Positions 9,093 to 19,017 are shown, counted from the stretch's first letter. The stretch: DNA of 64,000 nucleotides from Lachnospiraceae bacterium (GCA_015057115.1 SVEZ01000015.1:1-64000); one strand, 5' to 3'. Notes: generated by a model from the sequence alone, not told the origin. Numbers and translations: made by a program.

Positions 9093-9842
9093 ATGGAAGC
9101 GTACACAGGATTTGCGGAAGTATATGATATTTTTATGGATAATGTGCCCTATGAAAAATGGGCAGCCTATCTGACAGAGCTTTTGAAGGAATACGGAGTG
9201 GAGGATGGCTTGGTTTGCGAATTGGGCTGCGGCACCGGAAAGATGACAGAGCTTTTGTCAAAAAAGGGTTACGATATGATTGGAATCGATGCCTCTTATG
9301 AGATGTTGGATATTGCCAGCCGCATTCGGAACGAAGAGGGAGATATTCTCTATCTTTGTCAGGATATGAGGGAAATGGAACTGTACGGTACCGTCCGTGG
9401 GGTTGTCAGCGTATGCGACAGCTTGAATTATCTCATGTCAGAGGAGGATTTGCTTACAACTTTTTCTTTGGTAAATAATTATTTGGATCCCGGCGGTATC
9501 TTTATTTTTGACATGAATACGGAGTACAAGTACCGGGAACTGCTGGGAGAGAAGACCATTTGCGAGAATCGGGAGTCCTGCAGTTTTATCTGGGAGAATT
9601 ATTATGATGAAACGGAACGGATTAACGAGTATGATTTGACTCTCTTTGTAAAAGAGGAAGGGGAACTGTTCCGTAGGTTTGAAGAGCTTCATTATCAGAA
9701 GTGCTACCGTATTGAGACAGTAAAGCAGATTATAGAGGAAAGCGGTATGGCGGTGGAAGCGGTTTATGATGCCATGACCCACGAGGCTCCCAATGCCAAA
9801 AGTGAGCGGGTGTATTTTGTTGCCCGGGAAATTCAGAAATAG
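9093..9842 (+). CDS. Class I SAM-dependent methyltransferase
   Basis: A 249-residue cytoplasmic methyltransferase. SAM-binding motif I is VCELGCGTGKMTELL, followed by an acidic end of beta-2 (MIGIDASYEML) and LCQDMREM. The substrate cannot be read from the sequence. An ATG 12 bases upstream is in frame, but GAGGTG before 9093 and the family's usual MEAYTxFAxVYD start favour 9093. It is the first gene of a run with hslO and nadE (24-base gap). Confidence 0.88.
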   Translation: MEAYTGFAEVYDIFMDNVPYEKWAAYLTELLKEYGVEDGLVCELGCGTGKMTELLSKKGYDMIGIDASYEMLDIASRIRNEEGDILYLCQDMREMELYGTVRGVVSVCDSLNYLMSEEDLLTTFSLVNNYLDPGGIFIFDMNTEYKYRELLGEKTICENRESCSFIWENYYDETERINEYDLTLFVKEEGELFRRFEELHYQKCYRIETVKQIIEESGMAVEAVYDAMTHEAPNAKSERVYFVAREIQK

Positions 9843-9865
9843 ATGAAAAGCAGGAGGACAGATAG

Positions 9866-10741
9866 ATGATGAAGGATTATATGATAAGAGCAACAGCGGC
9901 GCAGGGTCAGATTCGCGCATTTGCCTTAACCGGAAGAGGAATGGTGGAAAATGCAAGACTTGCCCATGCAACCGCACCGGTGGTAACGGCGGCTTTGGGA
10001 CGGTGTCTTGTGGCGGCAGCCATGATGGGAACCATGATGAAGGGAGACGAGGATCGTCTTACCATTCATATTCAGGGAACGGGCCCCATGCGAGGCTTAA
10101 ATGTAACGGCAGACAGCCACGGCAATGTAAAGGGTTATCCTTTTGAACCTCAGATTGATATTCCGGCCAACGCCCAGGGAAAATTAGATGTGGGTGGCGC
10201 CATCGGAGCCGGTAATTTGGTTGTAATTAAGGATCTTGGCTTGAAGGATCCTTATGTAGGACAGACCAATCTTCAGACCGGTGAAATAGCAGAGGATTTG
10301 ACCTATTATTTTGCAACCTCCGAGCAGGTTCCATCATCCGTGGGACTGGGAGTATTGGTGGATACGGACTGTACCGTAAGACAGGCAGGCGGTTTTATTA
10401 TTCAGCTGATGCCGGATGTGACGGATGAAGTAATCGATACCCTTGAAAAACGTATTTCCGAGGTGAAATCCGTTACGGAAATGTTGGAAGCCGGCCATAG
10501 TCCGGAGGATATTTTAGAAGAATTGTTAGGTGGAATGGAATTGGAGATTTTAGATACCGTTCCGGTGGGATTCCACTGCGACTGTACCAAGGATCGGGTG
10601 TTATCTGCCATTGCCAGTATCGATAAAAAGGATTTACAGTCCATGATTGATGACAACGAACCCATTGAGGTACGTTGCCAGTTCTGCAATAAGAACTACA
10701 AGTTTGAGGTAGAGGAATTAAAGGAGATTGTTAAGGGATGA
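9866..10741 (+). CDS. hslO: Redox-regulated chaperone Hsp33
   Basis: A 291-residue Hsp33 holdase that is activated by oxidation and unfolding in the cytoplasm. The N-terminal core shows LTIHIQGTGPMRGL and GNVKGYPFEP. The C-terminal zinc centre has CDC (in GFHCDCTKDRV) and CQFC, the CxC...CxxC arrangement of the family. CAGGAGG precedes the start. It overlaps nadE by ATGA. Confidence 0.96.
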   Translation: MMKDYMIRATAAQGQIRAFALTGRGMVENARLAHATAPVVTAALGRCLVAAAMMGTMMKGDEDRLTIHIQGTGPMRGLNVTADSHGNVKGYPFEPQIDIPANAQGKLDVGGAIGAGNLVVIKDLGLKDPYVGQTNLQTGEIAEDLTYYFATSEQVPSSVGLGVLVDTDCTVRQAGGFIIQLMPDVTDEVIDTLEKRISEVKSVTEMLEAGHSPEDILEELLGGMELEILDTVPVGFHCDCTKDRVLSAIASIDKKDLQSMIDDNEPIEVRCQFCNKNYKFEVEELKEIVKG

Positions 10742-12744
10742 AAGACGGGTTTATAAAAGTAGCAACCGCAACTCCGAAGGTAACCGTAGCGGATGTGGAT
10801 GCCAATGTAAAAGAAATCATTGCGTTGATGGAAAAAGCATCCGAAGCAGAGGTAATGGTAACCGTATTTCCGGAGCTTTGTATTACAGGCTATTCCTGTG
10901 GAGAGTTGTTTTTTCAGAAAAGCCTGATTGATGCAGCATTGGAAGGACTTGAGAAGATTAAAAAGGCCACGGAAAACCTTAAGGGAATGTTTTTTGTAGG
11001 ACTGCCGATTTTACACAACGGCAAATTATATAATGCGGCGGCTGCAGTAACGGATGGTTGGATTGCGGGTATTGTTCCCAAGACTTACCTTCCAAATTAC
11101 GGAGAGTTTTACGAGCAAAGGTATTTTGCACCGGGAATTGCCCATGAGGATCCGGACAATGATGGACTGGTATTTTTAGCAAACAGCTATCTTGCAGTTT
11201 CTTCTCAGATGATTTTTCAGGCAGAGGAAATCCCAAATCTGCAGATTGGCGTAGAAATCTGCGAGGATTTGTGGGTACCCAATCCACCAAGTGTACGGAT
11301 GGCAATGAACGGAGCTACCATTATTGTGAATCTGTCTGCCAGCGATGCCATTACCGGCAAGGCTCAGTACCGGAAGAACCTGGTGGTGAGTCAGTCTGCG
11401 AAGTTACATTGTGCGTACCTTTATGCCAGTGCCGGAAGCGGAGAATCCACTCAGGATGTGGTGTATAGCGGACAGAGTATTATTGCGGAAAACGGTCACC
11501 TTTTGGCAGAAAGTCCCATGTTTTATGAGGGACTTACTATTACGGAAGTAGATGTGGATCGATTGGTGGCAGAGCGGGCAAGAATGAATACCTTCGGGCA
11601 GCAGCAGAAATTTTATTGGCATGCCAAGAGATATAATGCTTTTTCGGAATATGAAGAAGTGGATGAGGATGAGGACGGACCAATCTGTATCAGTACGGAA
11701 CAGAGATTTCATAAGGTGGAGCAGGAAACGGTTCTTACCAGAAAGGTAAATCCCATGCCCTTCGTTCCATCCAATCCCGCAACCAGGAAGCAGCGTTGCG
11801 AGGAGATCTTTGAAATACAGGCAAGAGGTCTTGTGAAGCGGTTGGAACATACCCATTGCAAGACAGCAGTAATCGGTATTTCCGGCGGACTGGATTCCAC
11901 CCTTGCACTTTTGGTTACAGCAAGAGCCTATGATATTTTAGGCATGGACAGAAAGAATATTTTAGCGGTTACCATGCCGGGCTTCGGAACCACAGATCGT
12001 ACCTATGACAATGCGGTGTCCATGGTGCGAAGCATGGGAGCAACGTTAAAAGAGGTTTCCATTGTTAAAGCGGTACGTCAGCATTTTGCCGATATCGGAC
12101 AGGATGAGGCGGTACACGATGTAACCTATGAGAACTGTCAGGCAAGAGAGCGAACTCAGATTTTAATGGATCTTGCCAACAAAGAAAACGGTATGGTTAT
12201 CGGAACCGGAGACATGTCGGAGCTGGCTTTGGGCTGGGCAACCTATAATGGTGACCACATGTCCATGTACGGAGTAAATGTATCCATTCCAAAGACACTG
12301 GTTCGTCATCTGGTATCCTATTATGCGGATTGTCTTGCGGATGAGAAGTTAAAATCAGTACTTTTGGATGTATTGGATACTCCTGTAAGTCCGGAACTTT
12401 TGCCACCGGAAGACGGCAAGATTTCTCAGAAGACAGAGGATATTGTGGGACCATACGAACTACATGATTTTGTATTGTACTACGTACTTCGGTTCGGCTT
12501 CAGACCGAGGAAGATATACCGGTTGGCAAGGATTGCCTTTGCCGGAACTTATGATAATGAAACCATTTTAAAATGGATGAAGACATTTTACAGACGCTTT
12601 TTCTCTCAGCAGTTTAAGCGTTCCTGTTTACCGGACGGCCCTAAGGTGGGAACCGTGGCGGTATCTCCGAGAGGAGATTTGAGAATGCCAAGTGACGCAT
12701 CGGCATCACTTTGGTTAAAAGAGGTGGAAAGTTTAGAGGCATGA
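10738..12744 (+). CDS. nadE: Glutamine-dependent NAD(+) synthetase
   Basis: A 668-residue two-domain enzyme that makes NAD from nicotinic acid adenine dinucleotide with glutamine as nitrogen donor. The N-terminal nitrilase-type glutaminase has the Glu (FPELCITGYS), Lys (VPKTYLPNYGEFYE) and Cys (IGVEICEDLW) triad. The C-terminal synthetase has the SGGLDST P-loop (about residue 382) and GTGDMSELALGW. It overlaps both hslO and the downstream gene by 4 bases or less, so the set is translationally coupled. Confidence 0.96.
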   Translation: MKDGFIKVATATPKVTVADVDANVKEIIALMEKASEAEVMVTVFPELCITGYSCGELFFQKSLIDAALEGLEKIKKATENLKGMFFVGLPILHNGKLYNAAAAVTDGWIAGIVPKTYLPNYGEFYEQRYFAPGIAHEDPDNDGLVFLANSYLAVSSQMIFQAEEIPNLQIGVEICEDLWVPNPPSVRMAMNGATIIVNLSASDAITGKAQYRKNLVVSQSAKLHCAYLYASAGSGESTQDVVYSGQSIIAENGHLLAESPMFYEGLTITEVDVDRLVAERARMNTFGQQQKFYWHAKRYNAFSEYEEVDEDEDGPICISTEQRFHKVEQETVLTRKVNPMPFVPSNPATRKQRCEEIFEIQARGLVKRLEHTHCKTAVIGISGGLDSTLALLVTARAYDILGMDRKNILAVTMPGFGTTDRTYDNAVSMVRSMGATLKEVSIVKAVRQHFADIGQDEAVHDVTYENCQARERTQILMDLANKENGMVIGTGDMSELALGWATYNGDHMSMYGVNVSIPKTLVRHLVSYYADCLADEKLKSVLLDVLDTPVSPELLPPEDGKISQKTEDIVGPYELHDFVLYYVLRFGFRPRKIYRLARIAFAGTYDNETILKWMKTFYRRFFSQQFKRSCLPDGPKVGTVAVSPRGDLRMPSDASASLWLKEVESLEA

Positions 12745-13667
12745 GAAAGAGACTACAATTGGCACTATGCGTTTTGCTGACCATTACCAGCATTGCTTGT
12801 CTTTGCGGAATGTTTTATCTGCAAAGCGTTCGGAAGAAGGAAGTGCGAAAGGCAAAAGAGCAAATCGCTGACCTGACGGAACCGGATGAGTGGCAGCAGG
12901 AGCATGATATCGACTGGGACAGCTATTTTGAAACCGGTGGATATTTTGGGGATTACGGGGATGAGACTGTGACCTACCCGGCGAAGAAGGTTAAGGGCTT
13001 GCGAATTCAGGCCGAGTATGCAACGATTCATGTTTTGCAGTCGGAAGATGTTTCGGATGTAGAGGTTTTTACCCAGATTGGCGGAAGTGAGGATGCTATC
13101 CGATGTGAGAACAAAGAGGGGATTGTTACCATTACCCAGGCAAATTTGTCCGAAGAGGATGCTTCGGATGGTTCTTATATTGAGGTGACCCTCCCTGCAG
13201 GAAAGGAACTGGAAGAATTCTTCCTGGTTCAGCGGGACGGTTCCACATCTGTAAGCCTAGCAAGTCCGGTGCATAACTTAGAGCTTCACATGGATGAGGG
13301 CAGCTTTCTTTCAGAAAGCTTAACCGGGAAAAGCTTTTTTGCAGATATCAATACTGCAAATATCTATGTAAAACAATTGGATTATGATGTGGAATCCCTG
13401 CGAATCGAAGAGGGAGTTTTCCGTTCGGACGAAATGGATGTGGAAAAGACTCTTTCGGTGTTTACAAAGGATGGTAGCGTTAACGCCAGTCTGAAAAGAC
13501 CGCTTGCTGCCTATCATGTACAGTCTCAACCGGGAAATGGCAGCATCACGGTTGGTGACGTTACGGAATTTGATGCTTTGAAGGGAAAGAAGAAGGAACC
13601 CTACCTAAGTCTTCGTACTGTAGGGGGCTCCATTACTCTTGATACGGGAGAAGAAGAGGAAGAATGA
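12741..13667 (+). CDS. DUF4097-like membrane-anchored beta-repeat protein
   Basis: A 308-residue protein with one N-terminal membrane segment (about 5-25), an acidic linker, then a repetitive beta-rich domain (VKGLRIQAEYATIHVL, SDVEVFTQI, LELHMDEGSFLSESL, VNASLKRPLAAYHVQ, ITLDTGEE) typical of DUF4097 adhesin-like solenoids. Function is unknown. The ATG at 12741 overlaps the nadE stop, which decides the start over an earlier in-frame GTG at 12711. It overlaps the MATE gene by ATGA. Confidence 0.75.
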   Translation: MRKRLQLALCVLLTITSIACLCGMFYLQSVRKKEVRKAKEQIADLTEPDEWQQEHDIDWDSYFETGGYFGDYGDETVTYPAKKVKGLRIQAEYATIHVLQSEDVSDVEVFTQIGGSEDAIRCENKEGIVTITQANLSEEDASDGSYIEVTLPAGKELEEFFLVQRDGSTSVSLASPVHNLELHMDEGSFLSESLTGKSFFADINTANIYVKQLDYDVESLRIEEGVFRSDEMDVEKTLSVFTKDGSVNASLKRPLAAYHVQSQPGNGSITVGDVTEFDALKGKKKEPYLSLRTVGGSITLDTGEEEEE

Positions 13668-15001
13668 AAGCTGATAAAAGATTTCTGGTGGGAGAATTTT
13701 TTCATTTTGTGTTGTTGAACATTTTGAGCATGGTGGGGGTATCCTGCTATATTCTGGTGGATACCTTTTTCATTGGCAACGGTGTGGGGGCAGATGGCTT
13801 AACAGCGTTAAATCTGGCCCTGCCCTTATTTAGCCTTCAGCAGGCCTTCGGTTTTCTGTTCAGCGTAGGCTGCGGTACCAAATATGCCATTTTAAAGGCC
13901 CAGGAACAGGACGAGGAAGCAAATCGTCTGGTTAGCAATACGATTTTTCAGGCATTTACCTTTGGAACGGTATTTGCCATTCTTATTAATGTTTTTTCAA
14001 AACCGGCTATGATTCTCATGGGTGCAGAGGGCTCCATGATTGAGACCTCTGCGGTCTATATGCGGACGGTGCTGGCTTTTACCCCTTTCTTTTTATTAAA
14101 TTCATTATGTAATTTATTGGTAAAAAATGATTTCAATCCCAGACTTGCAACGGTGGCTACCATCAGTGGAAGTCTGTTTAACATTGTGTTCGATTATATA
14201 TTTATTTATCCCATGAAGATGGGAATGATGGGAGCCGCATTGGCTACCGGTTTTTCACCGCTGGTGAATATCGGAATTTTGTCTGTTCATATTTGGCAAC
14301 GTAAAAATCGGTTTCATTTTGTGCGCCCTGGAATGAATCTGCGGATTTTAAAGGAAGTTTCCAAATTGGGATTGACCTCTGCTATTACGGAGCTGGCTTC
14401 CGGTATTGTAATTATGATTTTTAATTTGGCAATCCTTAATCTTGCAGGAAATGTGGGAGTTGCCGCCTATGGTGTGGTGGCAAATATTGCCATTGTGGTT
14501 ATGGCTATTTATAATGGCGTTGCCCAGGGAATGCAGCCGTTGGTCAGCCATTATTATGGAAAAAACGATCACGTAAAAACAGGAAGGCTTCTTCGTTACG
14601 GAGTGATAACCACTCTGGGAGTAAGCCTTGTTATGTACGGCATTTTATTCGTTTTTGCTTCACCTATTGCCGCACTGTTTAACGGAGAGGGACTGGATAC
14701 ATTGCAGCACATTGCTACCGATGGTATAAGACAGTATTTTGCAGGTATCTTTTTTGCCGGCTTGTCCGTAATAATCGGCGTGTATTTTAATTCCAGAGAA
14801 GAAGTTCGCAAAGCCTTTTTCATTGCACTTTTGCGGGGAGGTTTGGTGATGGTTCCGGTTTTGTTGTTACTTATTAAGGTGGTAAAATTGGGAATGGCCG
14901 GCGTATTTTTATCCTTCCCTGTATCCGAGGCGTTGATTCTTGTACTTGTCCTCTTTATGCAAAAAAGTGCGACATCAAAGGATAAAACGGCAATAATGTA
15001 A
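13664..15001 (+). CDS. MATE family efflux transporter
   Basis: A 445-residue, 12-helix cation-coupled multidrug exporter. Family features include GVSCYILVDTFFIGNGVGADGLTALNLALP near the start, the repeat-related FNLAILNLAGNVGVAAYGVVANI in the second half, and YNGVAQGMQPLVSHYYG. It is the last gene of the methyltransferase-to-MATE run. The substrate cannot be inferred. Confidence 0.92.
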   Translation: MKADKRFLVGEFFHFVLLNILSMVGVSCYILVDTFFIGNGVGADGLTALNLALPLFSLQQAFGFLFSVGCGTKYAILKAQEQDEEANRLVSNTIFQAFTFGTVFAILINVFSKPAMILMGAEGSMIETSAVYMRTVLAFTPFFLLNSLCNLLVKNDFNPRLATVATISGSLFNIVFDYIFIYPMKMGMMGAALATGFSPLVNIGILSVHIWQRKNRFHFVRPGMNLRILKEVSKLGLTSAITELASGIVIMIFNLAILNLAGNVGVAAYGVVANIAIVVMAIYNGVAQGMQPLVSHYYGKNDHVKTGRLLRYGVITTLGVSLVMYGILFVFASPIAALFNGEGLDTLQHIATDGIRQYFAGIFFAGLSVIIGVYFNSREEVRKAFFIALLRGGLVMVPVLLLLIKVVKLGMAGVFLSFPVSEALILVLVLFMQKSATSKDKTAIM

Positions 15002-15036
15002 CGGATTTCTTAAAAAAGTGTGTTAAAATTGCGGAA

Positions 15037-15065
15037 TTGTTTAAATATGTACATTGATGTGATAA
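15037..15065 (+). promoter_or_regulatory. Possible promoter for the signalling pair
   Basis: TTGTTT, 17-base spacer and TGATAA upstream of the hybrid kinase start at 15116. The match is only moderate. Confidence 0.35.
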
Positions 15066-15115
15066 AATAAGATATATTTTATGTGGCTCGTATGTTACGT
15101 ATGAGGAGGGAGACT

Positions 15116-17935
15116 ATGGTCCATTTTTTTGCGGCAGTAGAACTAATTTCAATCATAGTGACCGGAATGGCGTTGTTTTACCTGATAAAGGATGAGCATT
15201 CCCAGGAGCAGAAGCTGATGATGTTTATGCTGATTTTAAGCTTCTGTCATAATCTTGGTTTGTTCATAGAGGTGAACTCTACTACGGTAGAAGGAGTTAT
15301 GAATGCTACCATGGTGGAGTACGTGGGTAGTTCTTTTTATGCCCTGGGATTTTTGATGTTTGCGTCGCTACACTGCAATAAGAAGCTGAAGAACGAGGTG
15401 ACCTGGTTCTTCTTCGGTATCAGCGCACTTTCTGTTGTTGCAGTGTGGACCAATAAGTATACCCATTTATACTATTCTGAGTTAAAAGCGGTTCAGGATC
15501 CAAACTTCCATGTTACGGTGAAATACGGACCATTGATGCCGGTATTTTTGTTCGCAATTATTGTTCCATATCTTTTGGGAATCTATAAACTGATTCGGGA
15601 AGCCCATGGTGAAACAGAACCTCACCGCAGAAAAACTCTGATTGCCATTATTTTAATGTCCCTGATTCCGGTGTGCAGCATGACCATTTATATGGGAACC
15701 AATCTCTTAATGTATGATTGTACGGCATTGATTACCTGCTGGGTAACTTTAATTTCCATCTTTTTATTCTATCAAAGCAAGACCTTTGATGTACGGCGTC
15801 TGGCTACCAGAAGTGTGTTGGACATTATGGATGACGGCGTTATTACCCTGGATAGCAATCAGAATATTATGTTTGTTAACCAGGCGGCAAAACGAATTTT
15901 CCCGGAACTTTCGGAGCTTCCCAAGGGAGCCAATATCTCTGCGGTTACAAGCTTTCCTCGGGATGTGTTAAGCGGTCAGGGAAAGAATGATTTTGAAAAA
16001 GATGATAATTTATATGAGATACATTTGAATGTGGTACGTGATTCCTATGATGCCATTCGTGGTTATGCCATCATGATTTTCGATCAGACGGAAATGTACG
16101 GTTTCTTTGATGAGTTGATGCAGATGAAGGAAATTTCGGATCATGCAAGCAAAGCTAAGAGTGAGTTTTTAACCAGTCTTTCCTTTGAAATTCGAACCCC
16201 TATGAATTCCATTATGGGCTTAAGTGAAATGATTTTGGATCAGACCAAGGGAGGACGGGGCGAAGAACTGGCGAAGGATTTGATGATTTCTTCCACCAGT
16301 CTTATGACCATTATCAATAACCTTTTGGATATTTCCAAGATTGAGGCCGGTAAGATGGATTTACAGGAGACAGAATATCGTTCCGCAAATGTCCTGAAGG
16401 ATGTAAAGAGTATTATGGGCTATGGTGCCATGGATAAAGGACTGGATCTTATTATTCAGAACGCAGACGGTATTCCGGAAGTTATGTTTGGTGATGTAGG
16501 AAAGATTCGACAGGTTTTATCCAATCTGGTAAGCAATGCTATTCGGTATACGGATGAAGGATACATTAAGATGAAGATGGGCTACAATGCCATTTCCGAT
16601 GAACGTGGCGAGTTGCTTTTTACCATTCGCGACACCTCCAGTTCCGTGAAGGCGGAAGAAATCCCGGTATTCTTTAATGCACTGGATCCAGACAGTAATA
16701 TAGAGGACAATGTAAACGAAAGTTCCGGACTGGGACTGGTAATTATTAAGAATTTGTTGTCGCTGTTAGGCGGAACCATTGACATCAAGGTGGGAGAGCA
16801 AGGCGGCGTAATTTCCACCATTGCAATTCCTCAGAAGGCTGTAACACAGCCGCTTAGGGAGGAAAGCAACAGTGAAGACTTTATTTGTCCTGATGTAAGA
16901 ATTTTAGTTGTAGATGATAATAAGATTAACTTAAAGGTTGCGGTTGGACTTTTATCCAAATATCAGTTTAAGATTGATGAAGCCACCAGCGGTGCTCAGG
17001 CAATTGAAATGGTGAAGGAAACACCGTACCGAATTATCTTTATGGATCAGATGATGCCGGAAATGGATGGTATTGAAGCTACCAGGCGGATTCGCAGTGA
17101 GTGTGGCGAGAATGGTACGAATGCCATTGTAATTGCCTTAACTGCCAATGCAGTCAAAGGAGCTGAGGAAATGTTCTTACAGAATGGCTTTGAAGCATTT
17201 TTGGCAAAACCAATTGATAAGATACGACTTCATGAACTGTTCAAACAGTATATTCCGGAGGAGTTACGCATTCCTACCGGACCGGAAGAAGAAGAGGTTA
17301 CGGTAGCCCAAGAAGATCTGGACAAGCTTGCCATGAACGGCGTGGATGTGAAAGACGGGCTTAACCGTAGACGCCAAAGCGTAAACGGATATTTGGAATT
17401 GCTGGAACTTTTCTATACCGATGGATTGGAAAAGGTTATGACCATTCGGGAATATGCAGAAGCGAAGGATTATAAGAACTATGAAATCGAAGTACATGCG
17501 TTAAAGAGTGCCGCAGCCAACTTGGGAGCCGGTGGACTTTCCGATGAGGCAAAAGAGCATGAATTTGCGGCCAAAGACGGCAAGAACCAATTCGTAGATG
17601 AGAACTATGAGGTAATCCTTCGACATTACGAAGATATTCTCTCGGAAGTGGAGCGGGTACTGGCTCTTTATGGCAGAGTCGGCAAACCGGAAGAAGATGA
17701 GGATCGCCCGATTATTACGGAGCAGGAGGTTTTGAATCGGGTTGAAGAAATGCTTTCGTTAATGGAAGATTTTAAGCCGAAGGATGCTGCAATGAAATTG
17801 GAAGACCTTTTGCGTTACAGTATTTCGCCTGAGACCAGAAAGGTTTTGATGGCGATTAAGACCAAGTTGAGGTTATATGATGATGATGCAGCGGAGCAGA
17901 TGTTGCGCGAGTTACTGGAAGTATTGGATTTGTAG
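15116..17935 (+). CDS. Hybrid histidine-kinase homologue lacking the phospho-acceptor His, with REC and Hpt domains
   Basis: A 939-residue protein. Residues 1-215 hold about seven membrane helices, followed by a PAS-like region, a HisKA/HATPase core, a receiver, an Hpt domain and a C-terminal helical module. The H-box reads SLSFEIRTPMNS: Phe357 (TTT, 16184-16186) stands where the family has His. The ATPase G1 box is also eroded (RDTSSSV), while the N-box (LSNLVSNAIRYT) and GLGLVI remain. The receiver keeps VVDDN and Asp644 (FMDQMMPEMDG), and the Hpt keeps His794 (VHALKSAAANLGA). It therefore looks like a sensor that cannot autophosphorylate on HisKA but could relay phosphate. AGGAGG 6 bases before 15116 sets the start, rather than an in-frame GTG at 15083. 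The next gene, 13 bases on, shares its last 67-residue module. Confidence 0.88.
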   Translation: MVHFFAAVELISIIVTGMALFYLIKDEHSQEQKLMMFMLILSFCHNLGLFIEVNSTTVEGVMNATMVEYVGSSFYALGFLMFASLHCNKKLKNEVTWFFFGISALSVVAVWTNKYTHLYYSELKAVQDPNFHVTVKYGPLMPVFLFAIIVPYLLGIYKLIREAHGETEPHRRKTLIAIILMSLIPVCSMTIYMGTNLLMYDCTALITCWVTLISIFLFYQSKTFDVRRLATRSVLDIMDDGVITLDSNQNIMFVNQAAKRIFPELSELPKGANISAVTSFPRDVLSGQGKNDFEKDDNLYEIHLNVVRDSYDAIRGYAIMIFDQTEMYGFFDELMQMKEISDHASKAKSEFLTSLSFEIRTPMNSIMGLSEMILDQTKGGRGEELAKDLMISSTSLMTIINNLLDISKIEAGKMDLQETEYRSANVLKDVKSIMGYGAMDKGLDLIIQNADGIPEVMFGDVGKIRQVLSNLVSNAIRYTDEGYIKMKMGYNAISDERGELLFTIRDTSSSVKAEEIPVFFNALDPDSNIEDNVNESSGLGLVIIKNLLSLLGGTIDIKVGEQGGVISTIAIPQKAVTQPLREESNSEDFICPDVRILVVDDNKINLKVAVGLLSKYQFKIDEATSGAQAIEMVKETPYRIIFMDQMMPEMDGIEATRRIRSECGENGTNAIVIALTANAVKGAEEMFLQNGFEAFLAKPIDKIRLHELFKQYIPEELRIPTGPEEEEVTVAQEDLDKLAMNGVDVKDGLNRRRQSVNGYLELLELFYTDGLEKVMTIREYAEAKDYKNYEIEVHALKSAAANLGAGGLSDEAKEHEFAAKDGKNQFVDENYEVILRHYEDILSEVERVLALYGRVGKPEEDEDRPIITEQEVLNRVEEMLSLMEDFKPKDAAMKLEDLLRYSISPETRKVLMAIKTKLRLYDDDAAEQMLRELLEVLDL

Positions 17936-17948
17936 GAGATAGAAGCTT

Positions 17949-18896
17949 ATGTTAGAGAAAATGAGAATTATGGTAGTCGATGATAATACCGTGAATCTTG
18001 CAACAGTGGAGCAGGACTTGAAAGACAAATATGAAGTAGTTCCAATGCTTTCCGGAAGACGTGCGGTGAATTATCTGTATCAAAAAAGTGTGGATTTGAT
18101 TCTGCTGGATGTGCAGATGCCCATTATGGATGGCATTGACACCCTGCGGGAGATTCGGACACAGCCTAACGGAACTACGGTACCGGTAATCTTTTTAACC
18201 TCCAAGAAGGATAAGAATACGGTTATCGAAGGAAGTAAGTTAGGTATCATGGATTACATTACCAAACCTTTCGATGCAGAAGATTTGCAGCAACGTATTG
18301 AAAGTGTATTTAAGCGTTTGGGCCGCTTCCCTATGGAAGAAGACGAGCTCTTGAAACGAGTGAGGGAAATTATCGAAGACTTGAATGAGGGAAGGGACAA
18401 GGGCGCCAAACACAAGATGGAAGAGGTGTTGGGCTACCAGATTAATGAAGAGATAGCCGGACGATTAAAGAACGCTCAGGAGAAAATGGGACACGAACAG
18501 AAAGGTGCCGCCATCAGCATGCTGGAGCGTGTAACCCGATTGCTGGAGAAGAATATGAATACCACCAGCAAATCTTCGGCAATGCCTATCAGTACCGGTG
18601 AGATTAACGCTCGTCTGCTCTATGTGCTGGATGATTTGAACAACTTCAAGATTCGTGAGGCAACCGGCAAGGTGGTGGATTTGCAGAAATTTGATTTGCC
18701 GGATTATGTTGGAGTCGCACTGAATGAGGTAAAAGAGAAATTAGACAGTTACGACGATGATGAGGCAGAACAGCTGGTAAGGGATCTTTTGGAAAAGATT
18801 AAGAAAAGCAATGCTTATCAGATGGGAAACAAAAAGGAAAAAGAAGCACCCAAGGATGATGGCTCCGCTAGCTATCACTACAGTCGTTTGTTATAA
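17949..18896 (+). CDS. Response regulator with two copies of a 67-residue helical module
   Basis: A 315-residue protein. Residues 1-125 are a receiver domain with DD at 11-12, phospho-acceptor Asp54 (LILLDVQMPIMDG), Thr84 and Lys106 (ITKPF). There is no DNA-binding or known enzymatic output domain. Residues 133-199 and 218-284 align with each other and with residues 871-937 of the upstream kinase homologue over 67 positions without gaps. The tail (285-315) is charged and low in complexity. It is cotranscribed with the kinase and ended by a terminator. Output is probably protein-protein interaction through the repeated module (inference). Confidence 0.9.
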   Translation: MLEKMRIMVVDDNTVNLATVEQDLKDKYEVVPMLSGRRAVNYLYQKSVDLILLDVQMPIMDGIDTLREIRTQPNGTTVPVIFLTSKKDKNTVIEGSKLGIMDYITKPFDAEDLQQRIESVFKRLGRFPMEEDELLKRVREIIEDLNEGRDKGAKHKMEEVLGYQINEEIAGRLKNAQEKMGHEQKGAAISMLERVTRLLEKNMNTTSKSSAMPISTGEINARLLYVLDDLNNFKIREATGKVVDLQKFDLPDYVGVALNEVKEKLDSYDDDEAEQLVRDLLEKIKKSNAYQMGNKKEKEAPKDDGSASYHYSRLL

Positions 18897-18914
18897 GGAA
18901 AGAATGCAAAGGAA

Positions 18915-18947
18915 AGCAGAGGCAGGAACGCTTCTGCTTTTTCTTTT
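18915..18947 (+). terminator. Rho-independent terminator after the response regulator
   Basis: A 9-bp stem with one G-U pair (AGCAGAGGC / GCTTCTGCT), loop AGGAAC, followed by TTTTCTTTT. Confidence 0.8.
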
Positions 18948-19017
18948 ACCATAGAGTAGAAACCTTTTGGTCTCCGGCATAGTATGGATGAAAAGAGGAA
19001 TGGGTTAGTAAGAAAGC

